This document shows, one piece after another, positions 39,039 through 50,732 of a stretch of 64,000 nt of DNA. A model generated the notes under the pieces. It worked only from the letters and a program-made list of their open reading frames with translations, made no database searches and was not told the DNA's origin. Position 1 is the first letter of the stretch. Each line of letters opens with the position of its first letter. Location of the stretch: contig NZ_JAOBWS010000002.1 of NCBI RefSeq assembly GCF_025245835.1, forward strand, positions 274,070-338,069, given 5' to 3'. The position numbers and the translations under genes are program-made. This DNA is from Rheinheimera sp. 4Y26. GTDB lineage: Bacteria > Pseudomonadota > Gammaproteobacteria > Enterobacterales > Alteromonadaceae.

Positions 39039-39836
39039 ATGTCTCAATCTATTGAACATTTATTGGCCATTATGGCAACACTGCGCCACCCTGAGCAGGG
39101 ATGTGCCTGGGATAAAGCTCAGACTTTTCAAAGTATTAAACCTTATACCATTGAAGAAGCTTACGAAGTTGCCGACGCCATAGAGCGGGGGGATTTTGCC
39201 GATTTAAAAGATGAGCTGGGCGATTTGTTATTTCAGGTGGTGTTTTACAGTCAGATGGCAAGCGAGCAAGGCCTGTTTCAGTTTAACGATTGTGTGGCGG
39301 CCATCTGTGACAAACTAACCCGCCGTCATCCGCATATTTTTGCATCTGCTGCCAACTCAACGCCAGGCGTGGCAGACGCCAGCACTGCTTTGCAAAACTG
39401 GGAAGCACTAAAAAGTAACGAACGTAAAAAAGCCGGCCTTGAAAGTGTGCTCGACAATGTGCCTAATACCATGCCGGCTTTAAGCCGGGCTTATAAACTG
39501 CAAAAACGTTGTGCCACTGTGGGTTTTGACTGGCCTTCGGTTGAGGGTTGCTGGGATAAGGTCAAAGAAGAAATTCTGGAAGTGGAACAAACGCAGCCGG
39601 GCAGCCCTGAGCTTGTTGACGAGCTTGGTGATTTAATGTTTGCCATGGTGAACGTGGTGCGAAAACACGGCCTGGACCCTGAAACTGTGCTGCGCCAGGC
39701 CAATCACAAGTTTGAACAACGTTTTCGTGCTGTGGAAGCAACACTTGCTGATAGCGCCACGCCGGTAGGGCAAGCCAGCCTGGAGCAAATGGAAGCCGCC
39801 TGGCAGCAGGTGAAAATAGCCAGCAAGCTAACATAA
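39039..39836 (+). CDS. mazG: Nucleoside triphosphate pyrophosphohydrolase MazG
   Basis: The 265-residue enzyme hydrolyses NTPs to NMP and PPi and moderates ppGpp levels in E. coli. Two MazG domains are visible: the first with CAWDKAQTFQSIKPYTIEEAYE and LKDELGDLLFQVVF (EExxE/ExxD pattern), the second with KVKEEILEVEQ and LVDELGDLMFAMVNVVR. The ATG at 39039 is the family start. It sits between relA and the acylase gene, then pyrG. Confidence 0.94.
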   Translation: MSQSIEHLLAIMATLRHPEQGCAWDKAQTFQSIKPYTIEEAYEVADAIERGDFADLKDELGDLLFQVVFYSQMASEQGLFQFNDCVAAICDKLTRRHPHIFASAANSTPGVADASTALQNWEALKSNERKKAGLESVLDNVPNTMPALSRAYKLQKRCATVGFDWPSVEGCWDKVKEEILEVEQTQPGSPELVDELGDLMFAMVNVVRKHGLDPETVLRQANHKFEQRFRAVEATLADSATPVGQASLEQMEAAWQQVKIASKLT

Positions 39837-40049
39837 GGCGGTGAATACTGCACCGGCCAAAGCGCACGGCGTCAGATAACATCAGATCTGGGCCGCAGCC
39901 ATCCGATTGCGTCAGGTCACAGCAGCTTAGGCAAGTCCTCTGCTACCACAGGTCGGGCAGGCAAGGCACTGACTTGTCGCCAGAAAGTATAATTGTGTAA
40001 AAAATATGCTAATGTCAATTTCACTTTAAACGACAAAGGAGTGACGTTG
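39837..40049 (+). promoter_or_regulatory. Gap upstream of the acylase gene with a candidate promoter
   Basis: This 213-bp gap holds TATAAT at 39988-39993 but no good -35 at the right spacing (best is GGCACT). AT-rich sequence follows, and AAGGAG (40036-40041) is the ribosome-binding site of the acylase gene. No other feature was seen. Confidence 0.35.
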
Positions 40050-42533
40050 ATGAAGTTGTCTTATCTGCTTGTGCCTGTAACCGCCAGCCTGCTGCTGGGT
40101 TGTAATAACGATGAGTCCAGCCCGCCACCACCAGAGCCCAGTCCGGCGGAAAAAGTCAGCATTTTGTACACAGCCCATGGCGTACCCCATATTCAGGCCG
40201 GCAGTTACCGGGCGCTTGGTTATGGCGTCGGCGTGGCGCAGGCCAGCGAAAATTTGTGTACGCTCTCAGAACAATTATTAAAACTCAAAGGTGAAAAATC
40301 CCGTTATTTTGGCGCAGGTGCAGCACAGAAAAACCTGTTGTCGGATTTAGCCTATCGGGCGCTGGATTTTCGCCTTCAGGCGCGCCAGTTATATGGTGCA
40401 GTGCCTTTTGACAGCAAAATGCTGATGCAGGGTTACGCCGAAGGTTTTAATTATCAGCTGCGCCAGTTTGGCAGTAGCAATAATTATCCAACGCCCTGTC
40501 GCGGGGCGGGCTGGGTGACGCCCATTCAGCCGGAAGACTTGCTGGCTTATTATCTGGATTTGGCCAGTTTAGCCAGCACCCGTAACTTTTTAGCGGCCAT
40601 GGCGGTGGCTGCGCCGCCAGGTCAGCCCACCGCTGTCGCGCCTTCGGTGGCCGCTTCACAGGTTCATGCCACAGTGGAAGGTATTGGCAGTAATGGCTGG
40701 GCACTTGGTAAAGACAAAACCGATGGCGCTCAAAGTGCATTGTTAGCAAACCCGCATTTTCCCTGGGACGGTGAACTCAGATTTTTTGAGCAGCACTTAA
40801 CCATACCGGGTGAGCTTGATGTGACGGGCGTCAGTATGATTGGCATGCCGGCCGTGCTGATTGGCTTTAACCAGCATCTGGGCTGGACACACACTGTGTC
40901 GCAGTCCAAGCGTTTTACCCTGTATCAGCTGAGCCTTGATGAAAACAATCCGCTGCGTTACCGCTATGGCAGTGAATATCGTGACATCAGTGCCCAAAAG
41001 GTTAGCATTGAAGTGCTGCAGCCGGATCAAAGTATCAAAACCGTGCAAAGCACCTTATACCGCAGCCATTATGGCCCTATGCTGGATTTAACGGCGTTAT
41101 CGCCGGCTTTGGGCTGGAATCAAAAAACAGCTATTACCATGCGTGATGCCAATGCCGGCAATAGCCGGATGTTGCAGCACTGGCTGGCTATGGGCAAAGC
41201 ACGGAATAAAGCTGAGTTTTTACAGGCCTTTAGTCAGAATAATGGCATTCCATGGGTCAATACTGTGATGGCCGACAGCAGTGGTCATGCGGTGTATCTG
41301 GATGGTAGCCAGGTGCCTCAGTTAAGCCCCATGGCTGAAGCCTATTGGGTCAATGCCAGTAAAAGCCCGCAGCTGGCGCCCATCTGGCAAGACGGTGCCG
41401 GTAATATTTTATTGCCAGGCTCAGATCCTGCCTTTGAATGGCAAGACAGTGGCGATGCCGGTGGGCCAGGGCTGATGCCTTTTGCCAAAGCGCCAAAACT
41501 GGAACGCACCGATTATGTATTTAACGCCAACAGCAGTCATTGGTTGAGTAATCTCGCGGCGCCACTGGAAGGGTTTAGCCTGGTGTATGGCCCTGAGCGC
41601 ACTGAGCGTAGCCCCCGCACCCGCTATAATGCGTTGCTGATTAGCAATCAGGCGCCGTTGCAGCTGGCGGGCGAGGATGGCAAATTTAATTTTGCCGAGA
41701 TCAAATCTGTGTTTAGCCACAATGGTTCGTTATTTGGTACCGAGTTCAAAACTGCTTTAGCACAACGTTGTGCCATGTTCCCGCAATTACAGCTGCCGGC
41801 TGGTTTGGTGGATTTGAGTGCAGCCTGTCAGGTGCTGGCGAATTGGGACGGCCGTTATCAGCTTGATAGCCGGGGTGCACATCTGCTTCGGGAATTTTTG
41901 CTGGCCTATCGGATTGCCGGGGAGCGCAATTTAGATAAATCCTTATATCAGACTGCTTTTGATGCAGACAATGCCGCGCTGACACCTTCAGGTCTTGCGC
42001 CTTATACCGCAGCAGCGCCTGAGCAGGATAAAGTGCTGCTGGCCTTTGCCAGTGCAGTGCAGCGTTTAACTCAGGCCGGTATTAAGCTTGATGCACCACT
42101 TGGCACTATTCAGTTTGTGCAAAAAGCACAGGGGCTGGACAAATTGCCCATCTCAGGCGGCTATTCTTATGAAGGTTTATTTAATATGAGCGAGAGGGCG
42201 ATACCGTCACGCAGCACAGCCGATTTAGCCAATGTGGTGTCGGGCATAGGCCTGCCTGGTTCGCTGTTGTCTACTGTGACTGTAGATGGCAATTCAGAAC
42301 ATGCTTACCGGGTAAATTACGGCAGTAGTTTTGTCATGGCACTGCAGTTTACCGCACAAGGCCCGAAAGCCGATATGATGCTTGCTTACAGCCAGTCACA
42401 CGACCCGGCATCGCCGTTTTTTGCCGACCAAACCAAACTTTTTAGTCAGGGCCAGTGGCGGCCCATGTTGTTTCAGGCCGATGAAGTGAAAAACGCTACT
42501 GTCAAAACACTGACCTTAACGCTGGAACCTTAA
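40050..42533 (+). CDS. Penicillin-acylase family lipoprotein, PvdQ/AHL-acylase-like
   Basis: The 827-residue protein is an Ntn-hydrolase precursor of the S45 family. A lipoprotein signal is visible (VTASLLLGC, Cys about 16). The cleavage/nucleophile serine is Ser214 in IGSNGWALG; the following LANPHFPWDGE, FFEQHLTIPGELDVTG and GFNQHLGWTHTVS blocks match the P. aeruginosa PvdQ pattern by memory, more closely than penicillin G acylase. PvdQ-type enzymes hydrolyse fatty-acyl amides, including long-chain acyl-homoserine lactones and siderophore precursors. It starts at 40050 (AAGGAG 8 nt upstream). It is an insert in the otherwise conserved mazG-pyrG order. The substrate is inference. Confidence 0.87.
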   Translation: MKLSYLLVPVTASLLLGCNNDESSPPPPEPSPAEKVSILYTAHGVPHIQAGSYRALGYGVGVAQASENLCTLSEQLLKLKGEKSRYFGAGAAQKNLLSDLAYRALDFRLQARQLYGAVPFDSKMLMQGYAEGFNYQLRQFGSSNNYPTPCRGAGWVTPIQPEDLLAYYLDLASLASTRNFLAAMAVAAPPGQPTAVAPSVAASQVHATVEGIGSNGWALGKDKTDGAQSALLANPHFPWDGELRFFEQHLTIPGELDVTGVSMIGMPAVLIGFNQHLGWTHTVSQSKRFTLYQLSLDENNPLRYRYGSEYRDISAQKVSIEVLQPDQSIKTVQSTLYRSHYGPMLDLTALSPALGWNQKTAITMRDANAGNSRMLQHWLAMGKARNKAEFLQAFSQNNGIPWVNTVMADSSGHAVYLDGSQVPQLSPMAEAYWVNASKSPQLAPIWQDGAGNILLPGSDPAFEWQDSGDAGGPGLMPFAKAPKLERTDYVFNANSSHWLSNLAAPLEGFSLVYGPERTERSPRTRYNALLISNQAPLQLAGEDGKFNFAEIKSVFSHNGSLFGTEFKTALAQRCAMFPQLQLPAGLVDLSAACQVLANWDGRYQLDSRGAHLLREFLLAYRIAGERNLDKSLYQTAFDADNAALTPSGLAPYTAAAPEQDKVLLAFASAVQRLTQAGIKLDAPLGTIQFVQKAQGLDKLPISGGYSYEGLFNMSERAIPSRSTADLANVVSGIGLPGSLLSTVTVDGNSEHAYRVNYGSSFVMALQFTAQGPKADMMLAYSQSHDPASPFFADQTKLFSQGQWRPMLFQADEVKNATVKTLTLTLEP

Positions 42534-42552
42534 AGGTCGCTGTATCAGGTCT

Positions 42553-42593
42553 GGGTCAAAGCACGGTTGTAGCGCTTTGACCCGGCTACAACC
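42553..42593 (+). repeat. Two interleaved inverted repeats upstream of pyrG
   Basis: GGGTCAAAGC (42553-42562) is exactly complementary to GCTTTGACCC (42574-42583). GGTTGTAGC (42565-42573), inside the first loop, is exactly complementary to GCTACAACC (42585-42593). The arms alternate, so the hairpins exclude each other. There is no T tract. The element lies 20 bp after the acylase stop and 42 bp before the pyrG -35 box. Confidence 0.85.
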
Positions 42594-42634
42594 TCAGGTC
42601 TTTTAACGCTGGCAACATTAAGCCAAGCTTTCGA

Positions 42635-42663
42635 TTGAGCCTGTGTTTGCTCTTTGCTATACT
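42635..42663 (+). promoter_or_regulatory. pyrG promoter
   Basis: TTGAGC (42635-42640), a 17-bp spacer, and TATACT (42658-42663) preceded by TG (extended -10, TGC-TATACT). Predicted transcripts start near 42670 and have a leader of about 110 nt with a small GNRA-type hairpin, CCTGT-GCAA-ACAGG (42708-42721). Confidence 0.8.
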
Positions 42664-42724
42664 TTCCGCCCGTCCTGATACCAATTCTGATTTCCTTAAT
42701 TGTTCTCCCTGTGCAAACAGGTAA

Positions 42725-45771
<3,047 letters not shown>

Positions 45772-45786
45772 GCTTTTGACTCCGAT

Positions 45787-45813
45787 AAAAAAAGCGCTTT
45801 ATGCGCTTTTTTT
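45787..45813 (+). terminator. Rho-independent terminator of eno
   Basis: AAAAAAAGCGC-TTTAT-GCGCTTTTTTT: a short GC stem extended by A:T pairs, with seven T. It lies 15 bp after the eno stop. Confidence 0.88.
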
Positions 45814-45920
45814 GTCAAACCGGTTTGATGTTATTCACTGTTGGTTTTGTTTGGAAAATCGCAGCAACTGGATAAAAACGCAGCCTTTTAGTGCCCTATG
45901 AAACAAGCTACCATCGTCGG

Positions 45921-46571
45921 ATGAAGTCACAAAACGAACTCTGGTTTTTACCTGAGCAAAATCAGACCTATATCGAGCTGTGCAACACTTTGTACGAGCG
46001 GGAATTGTTGCGTCTGGCACAAACGCCTGCGGATAAACTGCCCTGGTTGCCCAAACGTCTGGCAAGTTTGCCTTTTTATGTGCGTGAAGCCGCTTCGTTA
46101 ATTTTAAAACACCCATCCCCTTTAACTTTGGATAGTCAAAATGCCTGCTGGTTACATAGCCAGAGCAAAGTGTGCCCTGTACCTCATGTGGATGAATCAG
46201 AAAGTATTTTTGCCTTTTATCATAAAAACGCCAAACTGGGTTTGCTGGTGCCGGTGTATTGTAAAGAACAGGATATTGAACAAATCCGGCTCGATTCAGT
46301 GGATGAAATTGACCACGAAGGTCAGCGTATTCATTGTAATGAGCATGGTTGGTTTGCGATGGCAGGTTGGCCGCAGGAGCCGGACAATCAGCAAAAACTC
46401 TTGCTCAAACCCAGTAAAACTGTGCTGGTGGCTGTGTGTTGTGGCCATCAGTGGCGCAATCAGGAACGTAAAACGCCCAGGTTACTCAGCTTGCGTGAGC
46501 TGTTGTTAGCCAGCCGGTTGAACTGGCAAAACTTTGCTAAACCGCATCAGGCAAAAAAAGAACTGCGTTAA
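45921..46571 (+). CDS. Conserved-looking protein of unknown function
   Basis: The 216-residue protein is not recognised. It has no signal peptide or membrane helix. It opens MKSQNELWFLPEQNQTYIELC, has a mixed charged middle (VDESESIFAFYHKNAKLGLLV, HEGQRIHCNEHGWFAMAGW) with several His and Cys residues, and a basic C-terminus. Base composition and codon use look like the neighbours. The start is uncertain: ATG at 45921 or GTG at 45891; neither has a strong ribosome-binding site. It interrupts eno-ftsB, adjacent genes in many gammaproteobacteria. Confidence 0.6.
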   Translation: MKSQNELWFLPEQNQTYIELCNTLYERELLRLAQTPADKLPWLPKRLASLPFYVREAASLILKHPSPLTLDSQNACWLHSQSKVCPVPHVDESESIFAFYHKNAKLGLLVPVYCKEQDIEQIRLDSVDEIDHEGQRIHCNEHGWFAMAGWPQEPDNQQKLLLKPSKTVLVAVCCGHQWRNQERKTPRLLSLRELLLASRLNWQNFAKPHQAKKELR

Positions 46572-46576
46572 AGGGT

Positions 46577-46631
46577 AAAAAGCCCGCCATCAGGTGCAAT
46601 AGGCCAGAAATAGCAAATATCGGGGCTTTTC
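46577..46631 (+). terminator. Possible long-loop terminator after the unknown gene
   Basis: AAAAGCCC (from 46578) can pair with GGGCTTTT (about 46623-46630) around a loop of about 36 nt. The loop is long, so this is weak. Confidence 0.3.
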
Positions 46632-46684
46632 AGCAGCGGGGGAAGCCTTCATAATAAAGCCAATCCTGAACTGACTGGTGTGTT

Positions 46685-46969
46685 ATGCGTTTATTGCTTG
46701 TGATCCTGCTGACATTATGTGCCGCTTTGCAGTACCGGCTTTGGTTCGGTCAGCACAGCGTCAAAGAATATCTGCAGCATAAAGAAGAATTACGCACTCA
46801 TCAGCAAAGTAATCTGGAACTGCAAAAACGCAATAAAATGCTGCAGGCAGACGTTGCCGATCTGCAACAAGGTTTGGATTCTATTGAAGAACGTGCCCGT
46901 AACGAGCTTGGCCTTATCAAACAAGACGAAGTCTTTTTCCGCTTATTGACCCCTCAGGGTAAAAAATGA
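46685..46969 (+). CDS. ftsB: Cell division protein FtsB
   Basis: The 94-residue bitopic protein has an N-terminal membrane helix (about residues 2-20, LLLVILLTLCAALQYRLWF) and a periplasmic coiled coil (about 28-70), then the ERARNELGLIKQDEVFFRLL ending of the family. FtsB bridges FtsQ and FtsL in the divisome. It overlaps ispD by 4 nt (ATGA), as in E. coli. Confidence 0.93.
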   Translation: MRLLLVILLTLCAALQYRLWFGQHSVKEYLQHKEELRTHQQSNLELQKRNKMLQADVADLQQGLDSIEERARNELGLIKQDEVFFRLLTPQGKK

Positions 46970-47655
46970 CCATTGCTGTAGTGATCCCTGCCGCAGGGGT
47001 TGGCCAGCGGATGCAGGCAGACAGACCCAAACAATATTTAGAGCTTGCCGGTAAAACTATTCTGGAACACACAGTAGAACGTTTACGCCAGGTGCCTGAG
47101 CTTGGCCCGGTGTGGCTGGCGTTAGCCCCGGATGATGGTTATTTTGCTGCAACCAGCCTGGCGGCCAGCCCCGGCATCTACAGAGTGAATGGCGGTCGCG
47201 AGCGCGCCAATTCAGTGCTGGCCGGTTTAATGGCCATTGACGAGCGTCAGTATCCCTGGGTGCTGGTACATGACGCAGCCAGACCACTGGTGCAGGTTAA
47301 CGATATTCAGAAACTGATCAAGCGCTGCCTTGAAACAGGCTGCGGTGGAATTCTGGCGACACCGGTGCGCGACACCATGAAACGTGGCATGGGCACAAAG
47401 GAACATACCCAGGTGTTGCAGACGGTAGAGCGCGCTGATCTCTGGCATGCGCTGACGCCGCAACTTTTCCCGACGGCACAGCTCAGGCAATGCCTTCAAC
47501 AAGCCTTACAACAGGGCGCTGCTATTACCGACGAAGCTTCGGCACTGGAATGGGCCGGTTTGCCTGTGCTGTTAGTGAGCGGGCGCGCCGACAATATCAA
47601 AATTACCCAGAGCGAAGATTTACAGCTGGCTCGTTTTTATCTGGAGCAACAATGA
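46966..47655 (+). CDS. ispD: 2-C-methyl-D-erythritol 4-phosphate cytidylyltransferase
   Basis: The 229-residue enzyme makes CDP-ME in the non-mevalonate isoprenoid pathway. [34 protein letters not shown] and the VHDAARPLV block are characteristic. It overlaps ftsB and ispF by 4 nt each, so the three are translationally coupled. Confidence 0.96.
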   Translation: MTIAVVIPAAGVGQRMQADRPKQYLELAGKTILEHTVERLRQVPELGPVWLALAPDDGYFAATSLAASPGIYRVNGGRERANSVLAGLMAIDERQYPWVLVHDAARPLVQVNDIQKLIKRCLETGCGGILATPVRDTMKRGMGTKEHTQVLQTVERADLWHALTPQLFPTAQLRQCLQQALQQGAAITDEASALEWAGLPVLLVSGRADNIKITQSEDLQLARFYLEQQ

Positions 47656-48134
47656 CCCCTTTTCGAATTGGACACGGTTTTGATGTACACGCCTTTGGCG
47701 GTGATGGCCCAATTACCCTGGGTGGGGTAAAAATTGATTACCCTCAGGGGTTATTGGCCCATTCGGATGGTGACGTGGTTCTGCATGCCGTGGCCGATGC
47801 CTTGCTGGGCGCTGTGGCGCTTGGTGATATAGGTCATCATTTCCCCGACACAGACGCTGCTTTTAAGGGTATCGACAGTCGTATTTTGCTGCGTAAAGTA
47901 TTTAGCGATGTCAAAGCGCTGGGTTATCAGATAGCTAATCTGGATGTGACTATTATGGCGCAGGCGCCAAAAATGGCGCCGCACATTACTGCCATGCGCG
48001 AAGTACTGGCCGCCGATTTAGCCTGCAGCCTGTCACAGGTGAATGTCAAAGCCACCACCACTGAAAAACTCGGTTTTGTTGGTCGTAAAGAAGGCATTGC
48101 CGTGGAAGCCGTGGTGCTGTTGGTGCAAGCCTGA
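47652..48134 (+). CDS. ispF: 2-C-methyl-D-erythritol 2,4-cyclodiphosphate synthase
   Basis: The 160-residue trimeric enzyme catalyses the step after IspE in the same pathway. The zinc-binding [11 protein letters not shown] is at the N-terminus, followed by [18 protein letters not shown], the SCP signature [18 protein letters not shown] and its close. The ATG at 47652 overlaps the ispD stop. Its stop shares one base with the truD start. Confidence 0.97.
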   Translation: MTPFRIGHGFDVHAFGGDGPITLGGVKIDYPQGLLAHSDGDVVLHAVADALLGAVALGDIGHHFPDTDAAFKGIDSRILLRKVFSDVKALGYQIANLDVTIMAQAPKMAPHITAMREVLAADLACSLSQVNVKATTTEKLGFVGRKEGIAVEAVVLLVQA

Positions 48135-49297
48135 TGCCAGATCTGAATAAAACTACAGATGCCGGTTTAAAGGCGGAAGTCTCAGCAACCGACACAGGCG
48201 TTGCCGGGCCTGTGACTGCGCCTGTGACTGCGCCTGTGGCTACACCTGTGATAGTGCCTGAATTTGCCCCTTTGGCTTATTTATATGGTGAGCCTTCAGC
48301 CACTGCTTTGTTACGCACTGAGCCCGGCGATTTTATTGTGGATGAAGAGCTGAGTTTTACGCCAACAGGCGCCGGTGAGCATATGCTGCTTTTGGTCGAA
48401 AAAATTGGCCAGAACACCCAGTATGTTGCTAAACAAATCGCCGCTGCCGCAGGCTTAAAAGCCAGACTCGTCAGCTACGCCGGTTTAAAAGACCGGCATG
48501 CCGTGACCCGGCAATGGTTTTGTTTACCTGTGCCTATTAAACAAGAGCTGCATTTTCAGGACTGGAATATTGAAGGTGTGCGCATTCTCGATACAGTCCG
48601 ACACCAGCGCCGGCTGAAGTTAGGTTCGATTAAACAAAACCACTTTAAGTTAAAGCTGCGCTCAGTCAGCGACAAAGCCGAAGTAGAAAAGCGGCTTGCG
48701 CTTATTAGCCAAGGCGTACCAAATTATTATGGTGAACAAAGGTTTGGCCATGACGGCGGCAATTTAAGGCTGGCGGCAAAACTTTTTGCCGGCCACAGTA
48801 TTCCGGACCGGCAACTCCGTGGTCTGGCCTTGTCGGCCAGTCGCTCCATGTTATTTAATCAGCAGGTGTCGGCCAGAGTGCAGCAGGGCATATTCGACCA
48901 GTTGCTACCTGGTTCTGTGGTACAGCTGGATGGTTCGGGTTCGGTGTTTCATGTTGAAAGTGTCGATCAGGCAATTTTGCAACGTTTGATGGAAGCTGAT
49001 ATTCACCCGACGGCGGTATTGCCGGGCATTGGCAAAGTGTTGGAAAGCAGCGATGCACTGTTATGGCAACAACAGCAACTGGCGCCTTTTGCTCACTGGG
49101 TGCAGGCGCTTTGTGATTTAAACGTCAACACCGAAAGACGCGCAGCCCGTTTAAAACCCAAGGCCTTGAGTTATCAATGGCAGGGTGATGATCTTGAACT
49201 GCAGTTTGCGCTGCCGACAGGTTGTTTTGCCACCTCTGTACTCAGAGAGTTGGTCAGATATCAGGATGTCAGCCGCGACTTTTCCAGTCTGGAGTAA
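48134..49297 (+). CDS. truD: tRNA pseudouridine-13 synthase with N-terminal extension
   Basis: The 387-residue enzyme modifies U13 in tRNA-Glu. The catalytic Asp is Asp120 (GLKDRHAVT), equal to Asp80 of the 349-residue E. coli enzyme. Residues 1 to about 43 are an extra low-complexity leader (KTTDAGLKAEVSATDTGVAG then PVTA/PVTA/PVAT/PVIV repeats). The ATG at 48134 overlaps the ispF stop (TGATG), the only plausible start; the next ATG lies far inside the fold. The rest has PNYYGEQRFG and RELVRYQDVSRDF. Confidence 0.94.
   Translation: MPDLNKTTDAGLKAEVSATDTGVAGPVTAPVTAPVATPVIVPEFAPLAYLYGEPSATALLRTEPGDFIVDEELSFTPTGAGEHMLLLVEKIGQNTQYVAKQIAAAAGLKARLVSYAGLKDRHAVTRQWFCLPVPIKQELHFQDWNIEGVRILDTVRHQRRLKLGSIKQNHFKLKLRSVSDKAEVEKRLALISQGVPNYYGEQRFGHDGGNLRLAAKLFAGHSIPDRQLRGLALSASRSMLFNQQVSARVQQGIFDQLLPGSVVQLDGSGSVFHVESVDQAILQRLMEADIHPTAVLPGIGKVLESSDALLWQQQQLAPFAHWVQALCDLNVNTERRAARLKPKALSYQWQGDDLELQFALPTGCFATSVLRELVRYQDVSRDFSSLE
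48209..48256 (+). repeat. Four 12-bp tandem repeats in the truD leader
   Basis: Units CCTGTGACTGCG, CCTGTGACTGCG, CCTGTGGCTACA and CCTGTGATAGTG follow each other without gaps; the first two are identical. They encode PVTA-PVTA-PVAT-PVIV. Slippage could change the copy number without changing the frame. Confidence 0.85.
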
Positions 49298-49300
49298 TTG

Positions 49301-50053
49301 ATGCGGATTTTATTAAGTAATGATGATGGGGTGCACGCCAAAGGTATTTTGGTGTTACAGCAGGCGTTATCACAGATTGCCGAAGTGACCACTGTGGGGC
49401 CTGACCGCAACTGCAGTGGCGCCAGCAATTCGTTAACTTTGCTGAATCCGCTGCGCACCCAACGTCTGGATAATGGTTTTATTGCCGTAAACGGCACCCC
49501 CACCGACTGTGTGCATCTGGCCATTAGCCAGCTGTTTGATAAAGCCCCGGATCTGGTGGTGGCCGGCATTAATCACGGCGCCAACTTAGGCGATGATGTG
49601 CTTTATTCCGGCACTGTGGCCGCCGCCACTGAAGGCCGGCATCTGGGCTTGCCGGCTATTGCTGTTTCACTGGCAGGTCACGACGATGAGCACTTTGTCA
49701 CTGCTGCTTATGTCACAGTGCAGGTGATTAAAAAGCTGAAATCACACCCGCTACCGTCGGATCAGATTTTAAATATTAATGTACCTTCAGTGCCGCTGCA
49801 TGAACTCAAAGGCATTGCCGTTACCCGACTTGGCCGGCGCCATAAAGCCGAAACCATGACCAGCACCACAGATCCATGGGGCCGATCGATTTATTGGTAT
49901 GGTTCCTTAGGGCCTGAGCTCGATGCCGGTGAAGGCACAGATTTTCATGCCATTGCCAATGGTTATGCGTCGGTCACGCCGCTGCAGATTGATATGACGG
50001 CCTATCGCAGTCTGCAGCCACTGCAGGATTGGCTAGAAGGAATAGAGATTTGA
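49301..50053 (+). CDS. surE: 5'/3'-nucleotidase SurE
   Basis: The 250-residue metal-dependent phosphatase starts [16 protein letters not shown] with its Asp pair, followed by [12 protein letters not shown] and [21 protein letters not shown]. It dephosphorylates nucleotides and polyphosphate and helps stationary-phase survival. The ATG at 49301 has GGAG 6 nt upstream; a TTG at 49298 is the alternative. It overlaps nothing but is only 3 nt from truD. Confidence 0.96.
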   Translation: MRILLSNDDGVHAKGILVLQQALSQIAEVTTVGPDRNCSGASNSLTLLNPLRTQRLDNGFIAVNGTPTDCVHLAISQLFDKAPDLVVAGINHGANLGDDVLYSGTVAAATEGRHLGLPAIAVSLAGHDDEHFVTAAYVTVQVIKKLKSHPLPSDQILNINVPSVPLHELKGIAVTRLGRRHKAETMTSTTDPWGRSIYWYGSLGPELDAGEGTDFHAIANGYASVTPLQIDMTAYRSLQPLQDWLEGIEI

Positions 50054-50055
50054 TC

Positions 50056-50709
50056 ATGGCGGTGGCAACTCAGCGCAGCGCCGCTTTGCTGGCGCAAAAA
50101 TTACAACAGGACGGTATTAAAGACCCAAAGGTGCTGGCGGCGCTTGCCAATACGCCCAGGCATTTGTTTGTTGAAATGGTATTGGCGCATAAAGCTTACG
50201 AAAACACCGCGCTGCCGATAGGGCAGGGTCAGACCATTTCCCAACCTTATATAGTGGCGCGGATGACCGAGTTATTGCTGGCACAAAACGAAACCAATAG
50301 CTGGCATCCTGCCAATGTGCTGGAAATAGGTACAGGTTCTGGTTATCAAACTGCGATACTGGCGCAGTTATTCCCCAAGGTCTGTACCGTAGAGCGGATT
50401 AAAGCACTGCAATTTCAGGCCAAACGCCGCTTGCAGCAGCTGGATTTGCATAATGTGTCGATGAAACATGGGGATGGCTGGCTCGGCTGGGCAAGTAAAG
50501 CGCCTTTTGATTGTATTATTGTCACCGCAGCACCAACCCAGGTGCCGGCTGATTTGCTGGCGCAGCTCAAAGACGGTGGCAGGCTGGTGATCCCGGTTGG
50601 GGCGCAGGAACAGGTGCTCAGGGTTTATACCCGAAGTGGCGATGAGTTTAACCAACAAGATGTAGAAGCTGTCCGGTTTGTTCCTTTGGTACCGGGCGAA
50701 TTAGCCTGA
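50056..50709 (+). CDS. pcm: Protein-L-isoaspartate O-methyltransferase
   Basis: The 217-residue SAM enzyme repairs isoaspartyl residues. [22 protein letters not shown], the SAM motif [18 protein letters not shown] and the ending [12 protein letters not shown] match the family. The start could be ATG 50056 or TTG 50050, which has AAGGAA about 7 nt upstream. It lies directly after surE, the usual pair. Confidence 0.95.
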   Translation: MAVATQRSAALLAQKLQQDGIKDPKVLAALANTPRHLFVEMVLAHKAYENTALPIGQGQTISQPYIVARMTELLLAQNETNSWHPANVLEIGTGSGYQTAILAQLFPKVCTVERIKALQFQAKRRLQQLDLHNVSMKHGDGWLGWASKAPFDCIIVTAAPTQVPADLLAQLKDGGRLVIPVGAQEQVLRVYTRSGDEFNQQDVEAVRFVPLVPGELA

Positions 50710-50732
50710 TTGCAGATGTACAGGAGTCGTCG

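Noticed and set aside
42553..42593. Interleaved hairpins as the terminator of the acylase gene
   Set aside because: Neither stem is followed by a T tract, and the two stems exclude each other.
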